A stretch of DNA of 64,000 nucleotides, taken from Nemertoderma westbladi (taxonomy: Eukaryota; Xenacoelomorpha; Nemertodermatida; Nemertodermatidae). Each line of letters opens with the position of its first letter. The first letter of the stretch is position 1. Positions 42,091 through 52,092 of the stretch are shown one piece after another. The translations under genes and the position numbers were made by a program. The stretch spans positions 31,259-95,258 of the forward strand of contig JAUCBJ010003330.1 in NCBI GenBank assembly GCA_032718475.1, read 5' to 3'. The notes beneath the pieces are model-generated. The model was given only the letters and a program-made list of their open reading frames with translations, did not search any database and was not told the DNA's origin.

Positions 42091-44166
42091 TCACGTGAAA
42101 ACTTCGCAGTGCGCATCGGTGTTGTAAAAGGGTTGGAGAAATCGTCGGAATACATCAGTATGCGTCCTTCCTCTGTCGTAAAAGGTATGTCCTTCACCGA
42201 GACATAACGGATGTCGCTTTAGAGTCCTAGACACTACATCGGCGATGAAACAAACGTTTACCGAAGATTCTATCGCCAAATAGTATTGCAAGATTATTCG
42301 TGGAGGTGAAGTAATCGCCCAGTACACGCAACCTCGCCACTTTAGCTGTGACTCGAACTCGTTTATGCTGGGAGTATCTCCCTCTCCGTATACGTCCGTG
42401 TATTTGCTCATCTTACTCTCCTTATAATCCCAACTAAACATTAGGTATGAGATATAACCCGTTCCAGTTTTTAGCGTGTTATACTCCCTAAAATATCCTT
42501 GCTCAATAGCCCAAAGCAACAATGGTCTAGTATCCACGTATGGCATAGGCAATCGATCCTCATCCGTGGGCATTCCTGCGAAATCGCTAATAAGGTCATC
42601 CCGTACACCGGATCCGATCTTGACGATGCTCTTGTCAAGCACAACGTCTCGTATGGCCTTTGGCAACATTCTAGCTTCTATGCTACAAGCCAGGTCCATG
42701 GATTTAACTATCCGTTTTATCATCGCCTGTCTTTGCGTCATTCCTTCCGGCATAGGCATCTTTCTGTTGCTCCTCTGTCGGCTGAAGACATGTAACACGC
42801 CATCTGGTGCTCGAATCTGTATGGTCTTCGAAGTGAGGCTTTGCTGATGGCTTCGTCCTTCATTATCGTAAAATATATAACCATTCTCCTTCAGAGATCG
42901 GCTAGTCGCATCCCAATCGTCGAGTAAATCGTCGGTAGGGTTCCAAATTCTCCCAATTGACTTTTCATCATCGAAACTAATAGGTTTACCGGTCCAATTG
43001 GTCGCAATATTGGTGTCGGTTTCAAACGTTCCGACTCCAATCCATAATCGAATCGTTTTCGTCAGATATCCTCGCAAGATACAAGGTGCGATATCCGTCC
43101 CCGCGCGATCCACTTCCTTAAAGTCTGTAATATGTGGAGGCACATTGCGTACGATTTTCTGAACTATCGTTCTACGCAACTCGGCTGACTCTAACACATC
43201 ACCAAAGGTAACCGATAGGAGGAAATCCAGGTTCAAAATGATCTCCGGGTGTTCAACTATAGGAATCTCATAAGTTGTCTCCTCTCGGGTCGGTATACTA
43301 ATAGGAAAGCTGGTTGGTCTCGCGACCGGTACTATCGCTTTAGTAGGATGGGGCTGAGGTTCTCGCGTCATCTCGACATGAGGTATCTGTAGTCTCTGCG
43401 ACAAACGCTGAGCAAATGTGATACTATAGAAGAGCTTGGGTGTCATCTCCTTAGGTTCGGTTTGATCTTGGGATATCCAGTAAAATGGTAGGCTCGCGAG
43501 CCTTCCGCCGAACTCCTCGATCTCGCTTTTCTCGTACGCCTTGTATGCCCTGTAGAGGCTCAAAGCTTCCCATTTTTCTTGCGTCGACTTATTAGACTCG
43601 TCCACTACCATATTGTAGACGTCTGGTTCGACTAATTTGGGTTCGTAAATAACGATCTCACCCGCGTTCGGTCCACTCATCTTGAACGAATGGTACGGTA
43701 CGCCTTCTTGGTAACGCAGACTTTTGTGGTATGAGCATCGCGCTAATATCGGCTCGGGGTTCTCCGAGTTCAATCGCATAGGAATCGCGTTGTCTTGCTC
43801 GCGCATACATGCTCCACATTTGTAAAACAGTTTGTATATAGAGAACGCGTCCTTTGTCTCTGAATCCGCTCCTCGAGCGCGTCTATAAAGATGCATTCCA
43901 TCAAATTCGTCCCTAGCTGCAGGCAAGGGTTCGTTCACCGTCAAATATTGCAGCGTATGATATAATCGGCGTATCTCCGTGTCTGGATCCTCGCAAATGT
44001 CACTGGCGTCGCATAACGCATCGTAAGGATACAACGCATTGAACTCTGTGCGTAATTCCTCCGCTCTTTTGTTATAAGCATCCAATCGCTGTTTTGTAAC
44101 ATTCGGGTCCGCCTTGGATTTAGCGAGCTTGGCTGTACTCCTAGCCATACTCTCCACTCCAAACAC
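42091..44166 (-). CDS. BEL element 3 third ORF, part A: large protein with DEDD exonuclease-like domain
   Basis: A 691-codon frame, the longest intact accessory ORF in the window. Residues 1-420 have no domain I know. A Cys/His pair-rich patch (YKCGAC, ARCSYH near 112-147) might bind metal, and GGRLASLPF at 220-228 is coded by the 20-bp palindrome. Residues 428-650 match the DEDD exonuclease pattern. Motif I is YIFYDNEG (D434-x-E436), then IQIRAPDGVLHVF. Motif II is VKIGSGVRDDL (D524), followed by YVDTRPLLL. Motif III is YLAIE (Y629-x3-E633), with Glu in place of the usual Asp. The end, HPLCLGEGHTFYDRG, matches element 2. The final acid is changed conservatively, so activity is uncertain. It ends at TGA 42091-42093, after which part B continues in frame. 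Confidence 0.75.
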   Translation of the reverse strand: MFGVESMARSTAKLAKSKADPNVTKQRLDAYNKRAEELRTEFNALYPYDALCDASDICEDPDTEIRRLYHTLQYLTVNEPLPAARDEFDGMHLYRRARGADSETKDAFSIYKLFYKCGACMREQDNAIPMRLNSENPEPILARCSYHKSLRYQEGVPYHSFKMSGPNAGEIVIYEPKLVEPDVYNMVVDESNKSTQEKWEALSLYRAYKAYEKSEIEEFGGRLASLPFYWISQDQTEPKEMTPKLFYSITFAQRLSQRLQIPHVEMTREPQPHPTKAIVPVARPTSFPISIPTREETTYEIPIVEHPEIILNLDFLLSVTFGDVLESAELRRTIVQKIVRNVPPHITDFKEVDRAGTDIAPCILRGYLTKTIRLWIGVGTFETDTNIATNWTGKPISFDDEKSIGRIWNPTDDLLDDWDATSRSLKENGYIFYDNEGRSHQQSLTSKTIQIRAPDGVLHVFSRQRSNRKMPMPEGMTQRQAMIKRIVKSMDLACSIEARMLPKAIRDVVLDKSIVKIGSGVRDDLISDFAGMPTDEDRLPMPYVDTRPLLLWAIEQGYFREYNTLKTGTGYISYLMFSWDYKESKMSKYTDVYGEGDTPSINEFESQLKWRGCVYWAITSPPRIILQYYLAIESSVNVCFIADVVSRTLKRHPLCLGEGHTFYDRGRTHTDVFRRFLQPFYNTDAHCEVFT

Positions 44167-44813
44167 GCTAAAGTTTTTAGCTCCATAACGATTAAACGGC
44201 GCCTAGTGCTCCTGTTCCTGGGTAAACCCCTGACGTAACTCCTTATAAATCTTCTCCGCCATTGTATACGCGTATATATGGTTACATATCGTTACGTTTC
44301 TACTAGATGAAGCACAAATAGAGGTTAGATGTGAGGTGACTTAGAGTTTGTTGGCTTTTGGCTCAACTTTTCGGATTCGCGTGATTTCGCATTGGCTCCT
44401 AATCCAAAAAATTGTGCCGATAAAAAACGATTTCCGGGTAAACTAGCCGCGAGTCTAAAAAACTCACCTTTTAATTTCCCAAACTACATTCCCAAAGAAA
44501 TAATGCAGTCGAGAATTAGTTTGGTCTAAATAATAGTAGACACGACTACGTAGAACAAGGCCGATTTTCTTTTCCAAAAAAATTTATCGGTAGGCTCGCA
44601 AGCCTTCCATCTGCTCTTGTCCTCCCCAATTTTAATTTTTATCTAGCTGTATTCTAGAATTCGCATTCACTGGAGAATCATTTTTCTTAAATTTAAATCC
44701 AACTAAATGGATTTGTCTAATAATTTTTGAAAAATTGTCTCACTTGTGGGTTCCAAGTGGAATTCCATTCCTACTGTACACACAATCCCGCTCCTATGTG
44801 ATACATAAGGGTA
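44167..44813 (-). other. Spacer between integrase and third ORF of BEL element 3
   Basis: About 650 bp with no supported gene. It holds one copy of the 20-bp palindrome (44589-44608). It corresponds to the minisatellite-bearing spacer of element 2 and the 1.9-kb spacer of element 1. Confidence 0.5.
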
Positions 44814-45611
44814 CTACCGTCCATGTTCACATATAAAGACAATGGTTGAAATAGAGGGCAAATAATACTTCTGCCATATTTCCCAGAATTTATTTGCAAG
44901 TAGCTGAGTGATTTTCCAATCTTTGTTGCCGTATCCGTCGCTATTAACGGGTACCGAAATGGGCAACAATGTCGTTGGCGCCTGCATAAGCAGGTGCGCT
45001 GGTGTCAAGGCAAATTGTGCGTCGTTATTGTCTGGGATCAAAGCGATCGGTCGAGTGTTCAAAATCGCTTCGATTTCTATTAACAACGTCGTCAGTTGGT
45101 TGTCTGTCAAAATGTGTTGCGTCGGTATTACTTTAGCCATAGCTGGTTTGATTGAGCCAATCAGCCTTTTCCAAACGCCGCCTCTCCACGGACTGTCTGG
45201 AGTGTTGAAGTTCCAAACAATACGATGAGGACGTAGTTCCTTGGAAATCTGGTTTTGGTCCAACTTTCTTAAAGCTCTGGTTATTTCGTTCCGTGCACCC
45301 ACAAAGTTTGTCCCTTGGTCACAATAAATGGATTTGACCAATCCACGTCTAGCGATAAATTGCCGTAAGGCTAGGATAAAGGCATTGGTGGTCAAATCTG
45401 TCACACGCTCAATATGGACAGCTCTGCTGGCCATGCAAATGAAGATTAATCCCCAACGTTTTACCTGTACCCTTCCGCGTTTCGCGATTATAGGTCCAAA
45501 ACAGTCTATCCCTGTCTCAGTGAAAGGGGGTCTAAACGCCTGTAATCTTGCAAGTGGTAGTTCACTCATTTCTTGGTGTCCTATCCTCGCGTGCACCTTC
45601 TTACAAATCAT
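44814..45611 (-). pseudogene. BEL element 3 integrase core
   Basis: The frame begins inside the zinc region (CMICKKVH) and shows TGIDCFGP and YCDQGTNFVG with the first two catalytic Asp. The third motif reads GGVWKRLIGSIK, with Lys where the catalytic Glu stands in other BEL integrases, a single-base change that should abolish activity. The protein ends early after WQKYYLPS, without the C-terminal GD.V domain. It continues in the same frame as 45669-46436, separated by a TGA at 45669-45671. Confidence 0.85.
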
Positions 45612-45668
45612 ACAGTTCCGTGTTACCGAACTCAGTGCCTTGCTAAGCCTAATCAGTACAAACCTCGA

Positions 45669-46436
45669 TCATAAGTGTGATAGGCAGTGATGTCTACCCA
45701 CGTGTTTGAGTTGTACATGTGCGTCCAGTATCATAGCGCGCTGTAACTCATGGTGTTGCGGTATGATGATAGGATACCTAAAGTCTAGTGCAAAGTCAAT
45801 GTTCTGGAGTCTGGACTTGTGACAAAGTAAGCCCCTATAAATAATCGGACTCCAACTCAAAATCGGTGAAGACTTGATCTGTTTACCTTGATTGATCGCT
45901 GTGAACTCTCGTGCGAAATATCGCAATTGATAATGTCTTATAATATCAACTTCACAATGACCAACTTCCTCTAAGGTAAGTCTTCTAGGAAAGTCGCGTT
46001 TGCCTCTGGCATATTGTCTCAAACGTTTGAGCCATGCTAACTTGCGGCACGCGTCAGTCCATGATCTAGTTAGGTTTACTATCCTGTCAATGTAAGTGTT
46101 AGTGACGTCATCAGGTAAGGTATAGTCATAATGTGGATACTTGTTTGGACTTGGTAGGCCCACGGGCCTTCCGGTAGGTTTGTCTGAGTCCCCAAGTATG
46201 TCAATCTCCACGGTCTTACCTTTACTGTCCGCACCTAGTGAATCGACTGGCAGTAACGGTTTCAACTCTACAATGTTAGTGTGTTCCTGTGAGTCTGTAA
46301 GTTTCCTAACCTTAGTCACACGCTTAACTGTAGGTGGTAAGTCAAGTATTTTCTTTGAGCGGAGTGTGATTGCTATGGCCACACCTTTGTCGTCCAAAGA
46401 AGTCAAATTCGGTAAGTTTTTAATAGTCCGCTCCAA
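45669..46436 (-). pseudogene. BEL element 3 integrase N-terminal region
   Basis: It contains the usual lead-in to BEL integrase: RSWTDACRKLAWLKR, LTLEEVGHCEVDIIRHYQ, FRYPIIIPQHHELQ and the His pair of the zinc region (HVQLKHVG). It ends at a TGA where Arg is expected (LSHL followed by stop, then SRF). No protease, RT or RNase H sequence lies between here and gag, so element 3 lacks the whole polymerase, like element 1 but by a larger deletion. The first 100 residues are Lys/Arg/Asp-rich linker. Confidence 0.8.
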
Positions 46437-46821
46437 TGGGTCTTCTACTGGAGTGTCTAGTAGACAGTCTGGTGAAATGTCTAGTAGACAGTCTGGTGAG
46501 ACATAGCGCGGAACATCCGGCGAAATGTCCTGTCGTCGGTCCCAAAGAAAGTCAAGCGTAGTTTCTGTCAGAAAGTCTGGTCTAAAGTCTGGTGGGACAG
46601 TCTGTTGAGATGTCTGGTGGAAAGGCTGGTGAGACGTCCGGTAGACAATCCGTCGAGAGTTCCATAAAACAATCTGGTGAATAATCCGGAGAACAATCTG
46701 GTGTCGCTTCTGGTGAATAATCTGGCGAGTAATCTCCTCGATCTATCGCTCCCACACTTCCTTCCTCGATTTGCTTCTGTATCCCGCGATATCGAGCTTC
46801 CATGCGATCCAGGGCAGACAA
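46437..46821 (-). repeat. Degenerate 12-bp-type coding repeat in BEL element 3 gag (SPD repeats)
   Basis: On the minus strand many units code for S-P-D-Y/C/I-S-P-D (for example DYSPDYSPEATPDCSPDYSP). On the plus strand they read as variants of TCTGGTGAAATGTCTAGTAGACAG. Frames shift among units. Confidence 0.7.
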
Positions 46822-46903
46822 GTCGTGTCCAGCTCGCGATCTTATAGATCTATCTCTCGCGTCGAGTTCGAGGTCCGCCTGCGCGTTCGCTGCCTCGCGC
46901 TAT

Positions 46904-47176
46904 CTACGATTTAGTTTGAATTATAGTTGAATCTCCCTTTCGCGTCGATCTGCTACTTGTTGTTATGCCGCTAACTCCGCTTCTTGTATAGCTAGCGTTA
47001 ATTTGTCTCACTTCCAACTTGGCGCCTGCGTCAGATGCCGCTTTCTTCCGAGCTAACTCCGCTGCGTTTACTGTCGCAACTCGTGCTAATTCGTCGGCTG
47101 CAGCTTCTTGTGTCAAATCTTCCTCCAGTCTTCTTAGTTCCAAGGCTTCGAATTCTGCTTGCGCTTTGAGTTGCAC
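46904..47176 (-). pseudogene. BEL element 3 gag, Ala/Glu-rich helical part
   Basis: A short frame with ADELARVATVNAAELARKKA-type sequence, a predicted coiled coil comparable to the AVAEAERKA repeats of element 1 gag. It follows the N-terminal gag frame after a frameshift. No zinc-knuckle or capsid core of gag is visible between it and the integrase lead-in, so the C-terminal half of gag has been lost. Confidence 0.55.
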
Positions 47177-47298
47177 AATCCTTGCCTCGTCTTCTCTTTG
47201 TTATTTCTCTCCCTCGATGGCAATCTGTGCCATCTGCCGTTACGCTTCTTCCTCGACAACTTGTTGTCGGTGTGCAACTTCCTGTTGTTGTCGAGTAA

Positions 47299-48114
47299 TT
47301 ACAGATGCTGTTCTACTAACGTTGCCAACGTCGCTCCGCATGCTAACGAATGATCTATCCAGTGGTGGATTTTGGTAGGTTCGCGAGCCTTCCGTAGTAA
47401 GAACTTCCGTCGTCCCTCGCAGTTCGACTTCCGGTTCTTCGGTACGCCGTTTCTACGAAGAAAATTGGTGAGCGTCTCTAACCTCCTGTCCAGGCAGTAT
47501 AGTTCTTCTTCCTCTTCGGGTTGTAACAACGCGTCCGAAACTGACTCACCTAGCAGTTGGTCGAACTGCTCCTGTTGAGCCAATCTTATTACTGACTTAA
47601 ACTGGATAAGGCTTTCCCTCACACTTACCAACTTATCTATTATCTTTACCTGAGTAAAGTTGTCGCCACACAACTCTGCAAGTTCGTGTAAACCTTTAAG
47701 TTTATCTACGGAGGCATGTACCCTACTTTCTATCCTTACCTGTAAGGTGTAGAACTCGTATCTCGACATCGGGGCGGTTAACTCGCGTAAAACGCGAAAA
47801 CCTTCTCCGAGGTTTCGAGTAATCTGGGCCATGTGTCCTCCTATACTTCTAATGACATTTTCTTGGCTTCCCGCCAAGCTTACCATGTCTGGTTCCCGTG
47901 ACCTGGTCTGCGGGACTGTAAGGAAATCCTCGATCCTGCCGTCGCCATGCATTGTGGCTTCCGGTATTTCCATTCGGGGTACCGGCGACACATGCGGTGT
48001 GACATCGGTGGAATCTCGGGTTCTCCTTCTCGGTTCGTCTACTGTTGATCTGTCTGGGTCGCACGAGTCATAGTCGGTAGGTGGGTATCGAGTCAAATGT
48101 GGTGTGTCACTCAT
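47299..48114 (-). pseudogene. BEL element 3 gag, N-terminal part
   Basis: A 271-codon frame opening with MSDT, as in element 1, then a disordered Asp/Arg/Thr-rich segment and a helical segment (residues about 85-200) with RNLGEGFRVLRELTAP and YEFYTLQVRIESRV. The stretch LLRKAREPTKIHH contains the product of one palindrome copy (47374-47393). It is a structural protein by position. The frame ends at 47299 and the product probably continued into the helical part after a frameshift. Confidence 0.6.
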
Positions 48115-50430
48115 GTCTTATTATATACGTCAAGTACAGGTAATAAAATGTCAAAGTATCAGAATGTCGAAATGTCAAACTTACCTTGGTATATATAGTA
48201 TATATATACCCTAACCGGTACAAATAAATCAACAAAGTCAGAATGTCGAAATGTCAAAATGTCGAAATGTCCAAATGTCAAATTACCTTGATATATATAT
48301 ATATCATATATATACCCTAACCGGTACAAATAAAACTAACAAAGTATATAATAAAATATGTAATAATCTAGCCTACCGGCTAAATTTGTACGAATAAGTG
48401 AGATAACGGTACATGTTACCAAAATGTAGATCAACAAGTACAAATAATAGGCAAAACAGCAACGTCTAATGGGAAATAAGTACCAACAACACTACTAATT
48501 AGACAGTGAAACCAACAAATTTTGAGTACTACTGTGCTTTTAAGTTTGAATGACACGAGTCGTAAAACTTACGCTCCTTTGATCTTCCAGTCGTGCAAAT
48601 TCCCAAATACAAACCGGACGTGGGTCGTTCCGTTTTTCGGCGTCGCGGACGAATTTTGTGTCTCCCAAACTTTGCGAAAATCGGTCTAATCCTCGAAGCG
48701 GTCCAGAAATTAGTCCTGAAAAGTCGAAGGTGAGAGTTTTACTTCTACTCTACGAAAAATCTTCCTAGGTACCGATACAACTTGGTCTTTAAACCCTATG
48801 TACCTTTTCAAGTACCGAAAAGTAACACCGCACACACACTAACTATTGCTACAAACAAACTATTAGCTAGTCAAATATTAAATACGAAACTACTAGCTAC
48901 CCTAAAGCCTACTGAAGCAGGGGACGTTCTACAAATTACTAATTTTACTAATTTTAAATTGTAAATATCTCCTACCTTTACAATAGCTAACAATATATTT
49001 ATATCTCACTTTAGGTAAGATATATCTACCATTTGCAAATTACAATTGGCAAAATAAACAATAAATATACCTCACTTTGAGATCCTCTATCGTAAGGGCT
49101 ATCCTACGGCCTACAAATCTACTAGTATGAAGCTATAGAATATCTCTAACCGTAAAGTCCAGTAGTATACCGCTTACCAGATCCTAGTAACGATGTATCT
49201 TACCGTAAGATCTCGTAATGAAACGGGCTCGTACAGTATCTGACAACAAATCCCAGTCCAGGGTATCTAAACAAACAGATACAATACACAAACGACTACT
49301 GGCGAGGAGCAGAGCCTAGTGTCTATTCTATGTACGTGAGCGGGTCTAATGCCTACGAACTACACAAAAGGAAACCTGTCCTCTAACCGGTATGGCAGAT
49401 GTACAGTTATAGTAACAGACCAAACTCACGGGAAAACAATCCCCACGCAGCGAATCCTAACTATCGCTGACAGTCCTAAATACCGTAACTTGCCACGGTG
49501 TGATTTATATGGTTTATATACGAGCTAGTGGGTTAACAGACCTAGAGTAACAATACTGATCCCCCTGTACGAAATCAGTCTAAAGAGGGTCGTGCCTAAT
49601 GTAACAATACCGCTGCTCTGACAAAACAACAGTTTAATACCGAAATAAATACTCCTTCTTGCCGTAACTAAATATCAGATCCTAAAATTACAAAATACCA
49701 ACAGTGAGTTATATATATATTCTGCCTAATGTAATCTAAAGTGCGCTATCTAGTAGAACTCTAAGGGTAAATATGTTTTAGGGCGTGTGTGTGTGGGTGT
49801 GTTACAATAAAACAATTTTGGTGTATATCATTTTACTAGGTTTTATTGATTTTCTGACCAAAACAATACCGTGCGCTAGCTACGAAAATAAGCTAGTCGC
49901 GTTTTGTAGAACTTTATACTTACAAATGACGTCAAAGCTCTCTCCTTCCTATCCACAACTCAACCGGGCAACCACGGTGTCAGTAACTACACCCGTGATC
50001 GGCACAAATACCAGATTCTGGTTGTAAGATAAGAAATAGGGGTTAATTGCTACCATACGTTAGCTGATCTGGTATACAAATTTGATTCTAGAACTTTGTT
50101 GCCGCGGTGGTTAGCAGCAATACCTATCAGTACGTGGCAAGGTGCGGTAGGATATTAATAAACCTCCCTAGGCCAAGCGGTGTGCCGGTAGCAGAAATAC
50201 TCCTTGCCTGATCAAATAACTAAGGTTCAGACAGGGGGTGGGGGGTACTAATGTATATTCTACAAAGCGAACCGGTACCAAACGGTCAGTAGTACGAATC
50301 ACTAAATTATGGAACATATGCTGTCCGTACCTAATGTGTACTCGCATACTTACGAACGGCAATAACTCGCACCTGTGAGGTATACAGGTTAACCCAGGGA
50401 TTTGTAGTACTGAGGGGGGGGGGGGGTTCT
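48115..50430 (-). other. 5' region of BEL element 3 (leader and possible LTR)
   Basis: No supported gene in 2.3 kb. A block of about 85-100 bp is duplicated in tandem (about 48170-48245 and 48258-48340) and carries TATATATACCCTAACCGG. A run of 14-15 G ends the stretch near 50413-50427. The 5' LTR should be here, but with no matching 3' copy I cannot place it. Confidence 0.4.
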
Positions 50431-50675
50431 GTCAGAATATAATTATTTGATCCTAAATTTTGCGGCATCCCAGAAAGGCGTCACGCTTACCCTGATCTAT
50501 AGGTCTTACGTTGGGCAAGGGCGTCAAACAAAGTCTTACCTTCCTCGGAAATCGGGTGCTGCATGGCAAAGGTGGAGTATTTCGAAGGGCGAAGGGGGTG
50601 CGCGGTCTAATCTAATGTGGGCGCTAGCGTGTTGTGGACATCATTCCCTGCGTTGCTGACGGCCTAACGGTCTAG

Positions 50676-51839
50676 GTGGCCATCTTCCCAATGCTTGGCT
50701 GTCCCAAAGGTGGACGTTTGGAAATATACATGATCAAGGCCTTTGATTCAGTCTCTCGCTCACGTATGTTCAGCATACTTTCATTATATGGGATTCCTGA
50801 TGAAATTATTGCAGCAATCAGATCAGTATACGATGGTTCGACAACATTTGTGTCTACTGTTGACGGTGACACAGAACAATTTGAAGTGTTATGGGGCGTC
50901 CTCCAAGGAGACACACTTGCACCATTCTTGTTCATTATTGTGGTTGACTATGTTCTACGCATGTCCTTAGATCATCATAATGATGATGGGGTGATGATAA
51001 CTCCACCTACTGGCTCCAGAAGTCGAGGAAATCCTGCCAAGTACCTAACTGATCTAGACTTTGCTGATGACTTAGGAGTACTCTCAGAATCATTAGAGGG
51101 AGCCCAGCGGCTCCTCAGCTCATTAGAACATGCTGCTTCTAGTGTTGGTCTTTTTATTAACTCCAGAAAGACCAAAATTCTGACTGTTAACTTTGAAAGT
51201 CCTCAGCAAGTCTCTGATCGGATGAGCATAAGCTCAAAGGATGGTATGCTTGAGCATGTGGACGACTTCTGTTACCTGGGATCATGGATCCGGAAGTCAG
51301 GTGAGGACCTTCGAATACGTAAGGGAAAGGCATGGGCAGCCTTGAATAGGCTTTCCAGGATTTGGAAGTCACCTAGAATTAATCGGAAACTTAAGGTCCG
51401 ATTATTTAGAGCAGCAGTAGTTCCAGTACTCCTCTACGGGAGTCCATGCTGGGCTCTAACTGCTGAGGACACCAAATCTCTGGATGGCACATTCACAAGA
51501 ATGCTACGCCGGGTACATTGTGTCAAGTACAAGGCACACATCTCCAACCAGACACTATATAACATTGGAGGTGTCTCATTGGTTCCCCCAAGCTTGACAC
51601 TAGAACAAAATCGCCTCCGCTTTGCAGGACATTGCTTTCGCCGTGAGGACCAGCCAGTGCATAATCTTGTACTTTGGCAGCCTCATGGAGTGAATAAGCA
51701 TGGTGGACAGCCCATGACTTTCTTGAGACGCATCTTAAAGGACACTGGCCTTAAAGATGCGGATGATCTAGCAAATGTCATGGGTGATAGGGAGTTGTGG
51801 CGGTGCAATTTTGTTGACAAGCCGGCACAGCATTCTTAA
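50676..51839 (+). pseudogene. RTE-like LINE reverse transcriptase, 5'-truncated
   Basis: A 387-codon frame starting inside the RT palm. Motifs: IKAFDSVSRSR (motif A), GVLQGDTLAPFLFI (motif B), DLDFADDLGVLSE (catalytic FADD), FCYLGSWI, then the thumb and a long tail with LLYGSPCWALTAEDTKSLD and the closing GGQPMTFLRRILKDTGLKDADDLANVMGDRELWR. The catalytic Asp pair is present. The endonuclease and fingers are missing, as in a typical incomplete reverse transcript. Stop at 51837-51839, then a tail with GCAGCTGCAATGCAGC and CCGAT. The same C-terminal end and tail recur at 56440-56540 and 58880-59015, so the family has spread here. Confidence 0.88.
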
Positions 51840-52092
51840 AAATGCAGCTGCAATGCAGCATGCCGATCCTAGTAGTACATGTTCAGAAGTTTACAGTATA
51901 TTTACAGTTTACAAAGATTTGTCAAACAGATTTATAACAAAACAATACTAGAGTAATCCAACAAGTGACAACTAAAGTATAACGAAGTTATACGCAAATG
52001 ATTAGTGTGACAAGTGAAGAGATTAGTAAGCAAGTGATAACCGAAGGCAAACCAGCCCTTTATATACTAAATCTGGGACATAGAATCAGCTA

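Larger units (their letters stand above)
40306..47393 (+). repeat. Seven dispersed copies of a 20-bp palindrome in BEL element 3
   Basis: Copies at 40306-40325, 40479-40498, 41941-41960, 43487-43506, 44589-44608, 46153-46172 and 47374-47393, all in the same orientation, are variants of GGTAGGCTCGCGAGCCTTCC. Three lie inside protein-coding frames in two different phases and keep the frame open. The 46153 copy has GGCCC-AC-GGGCC in the core, keeping the palindrome by changes on both sides. Confidence 0.85.
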
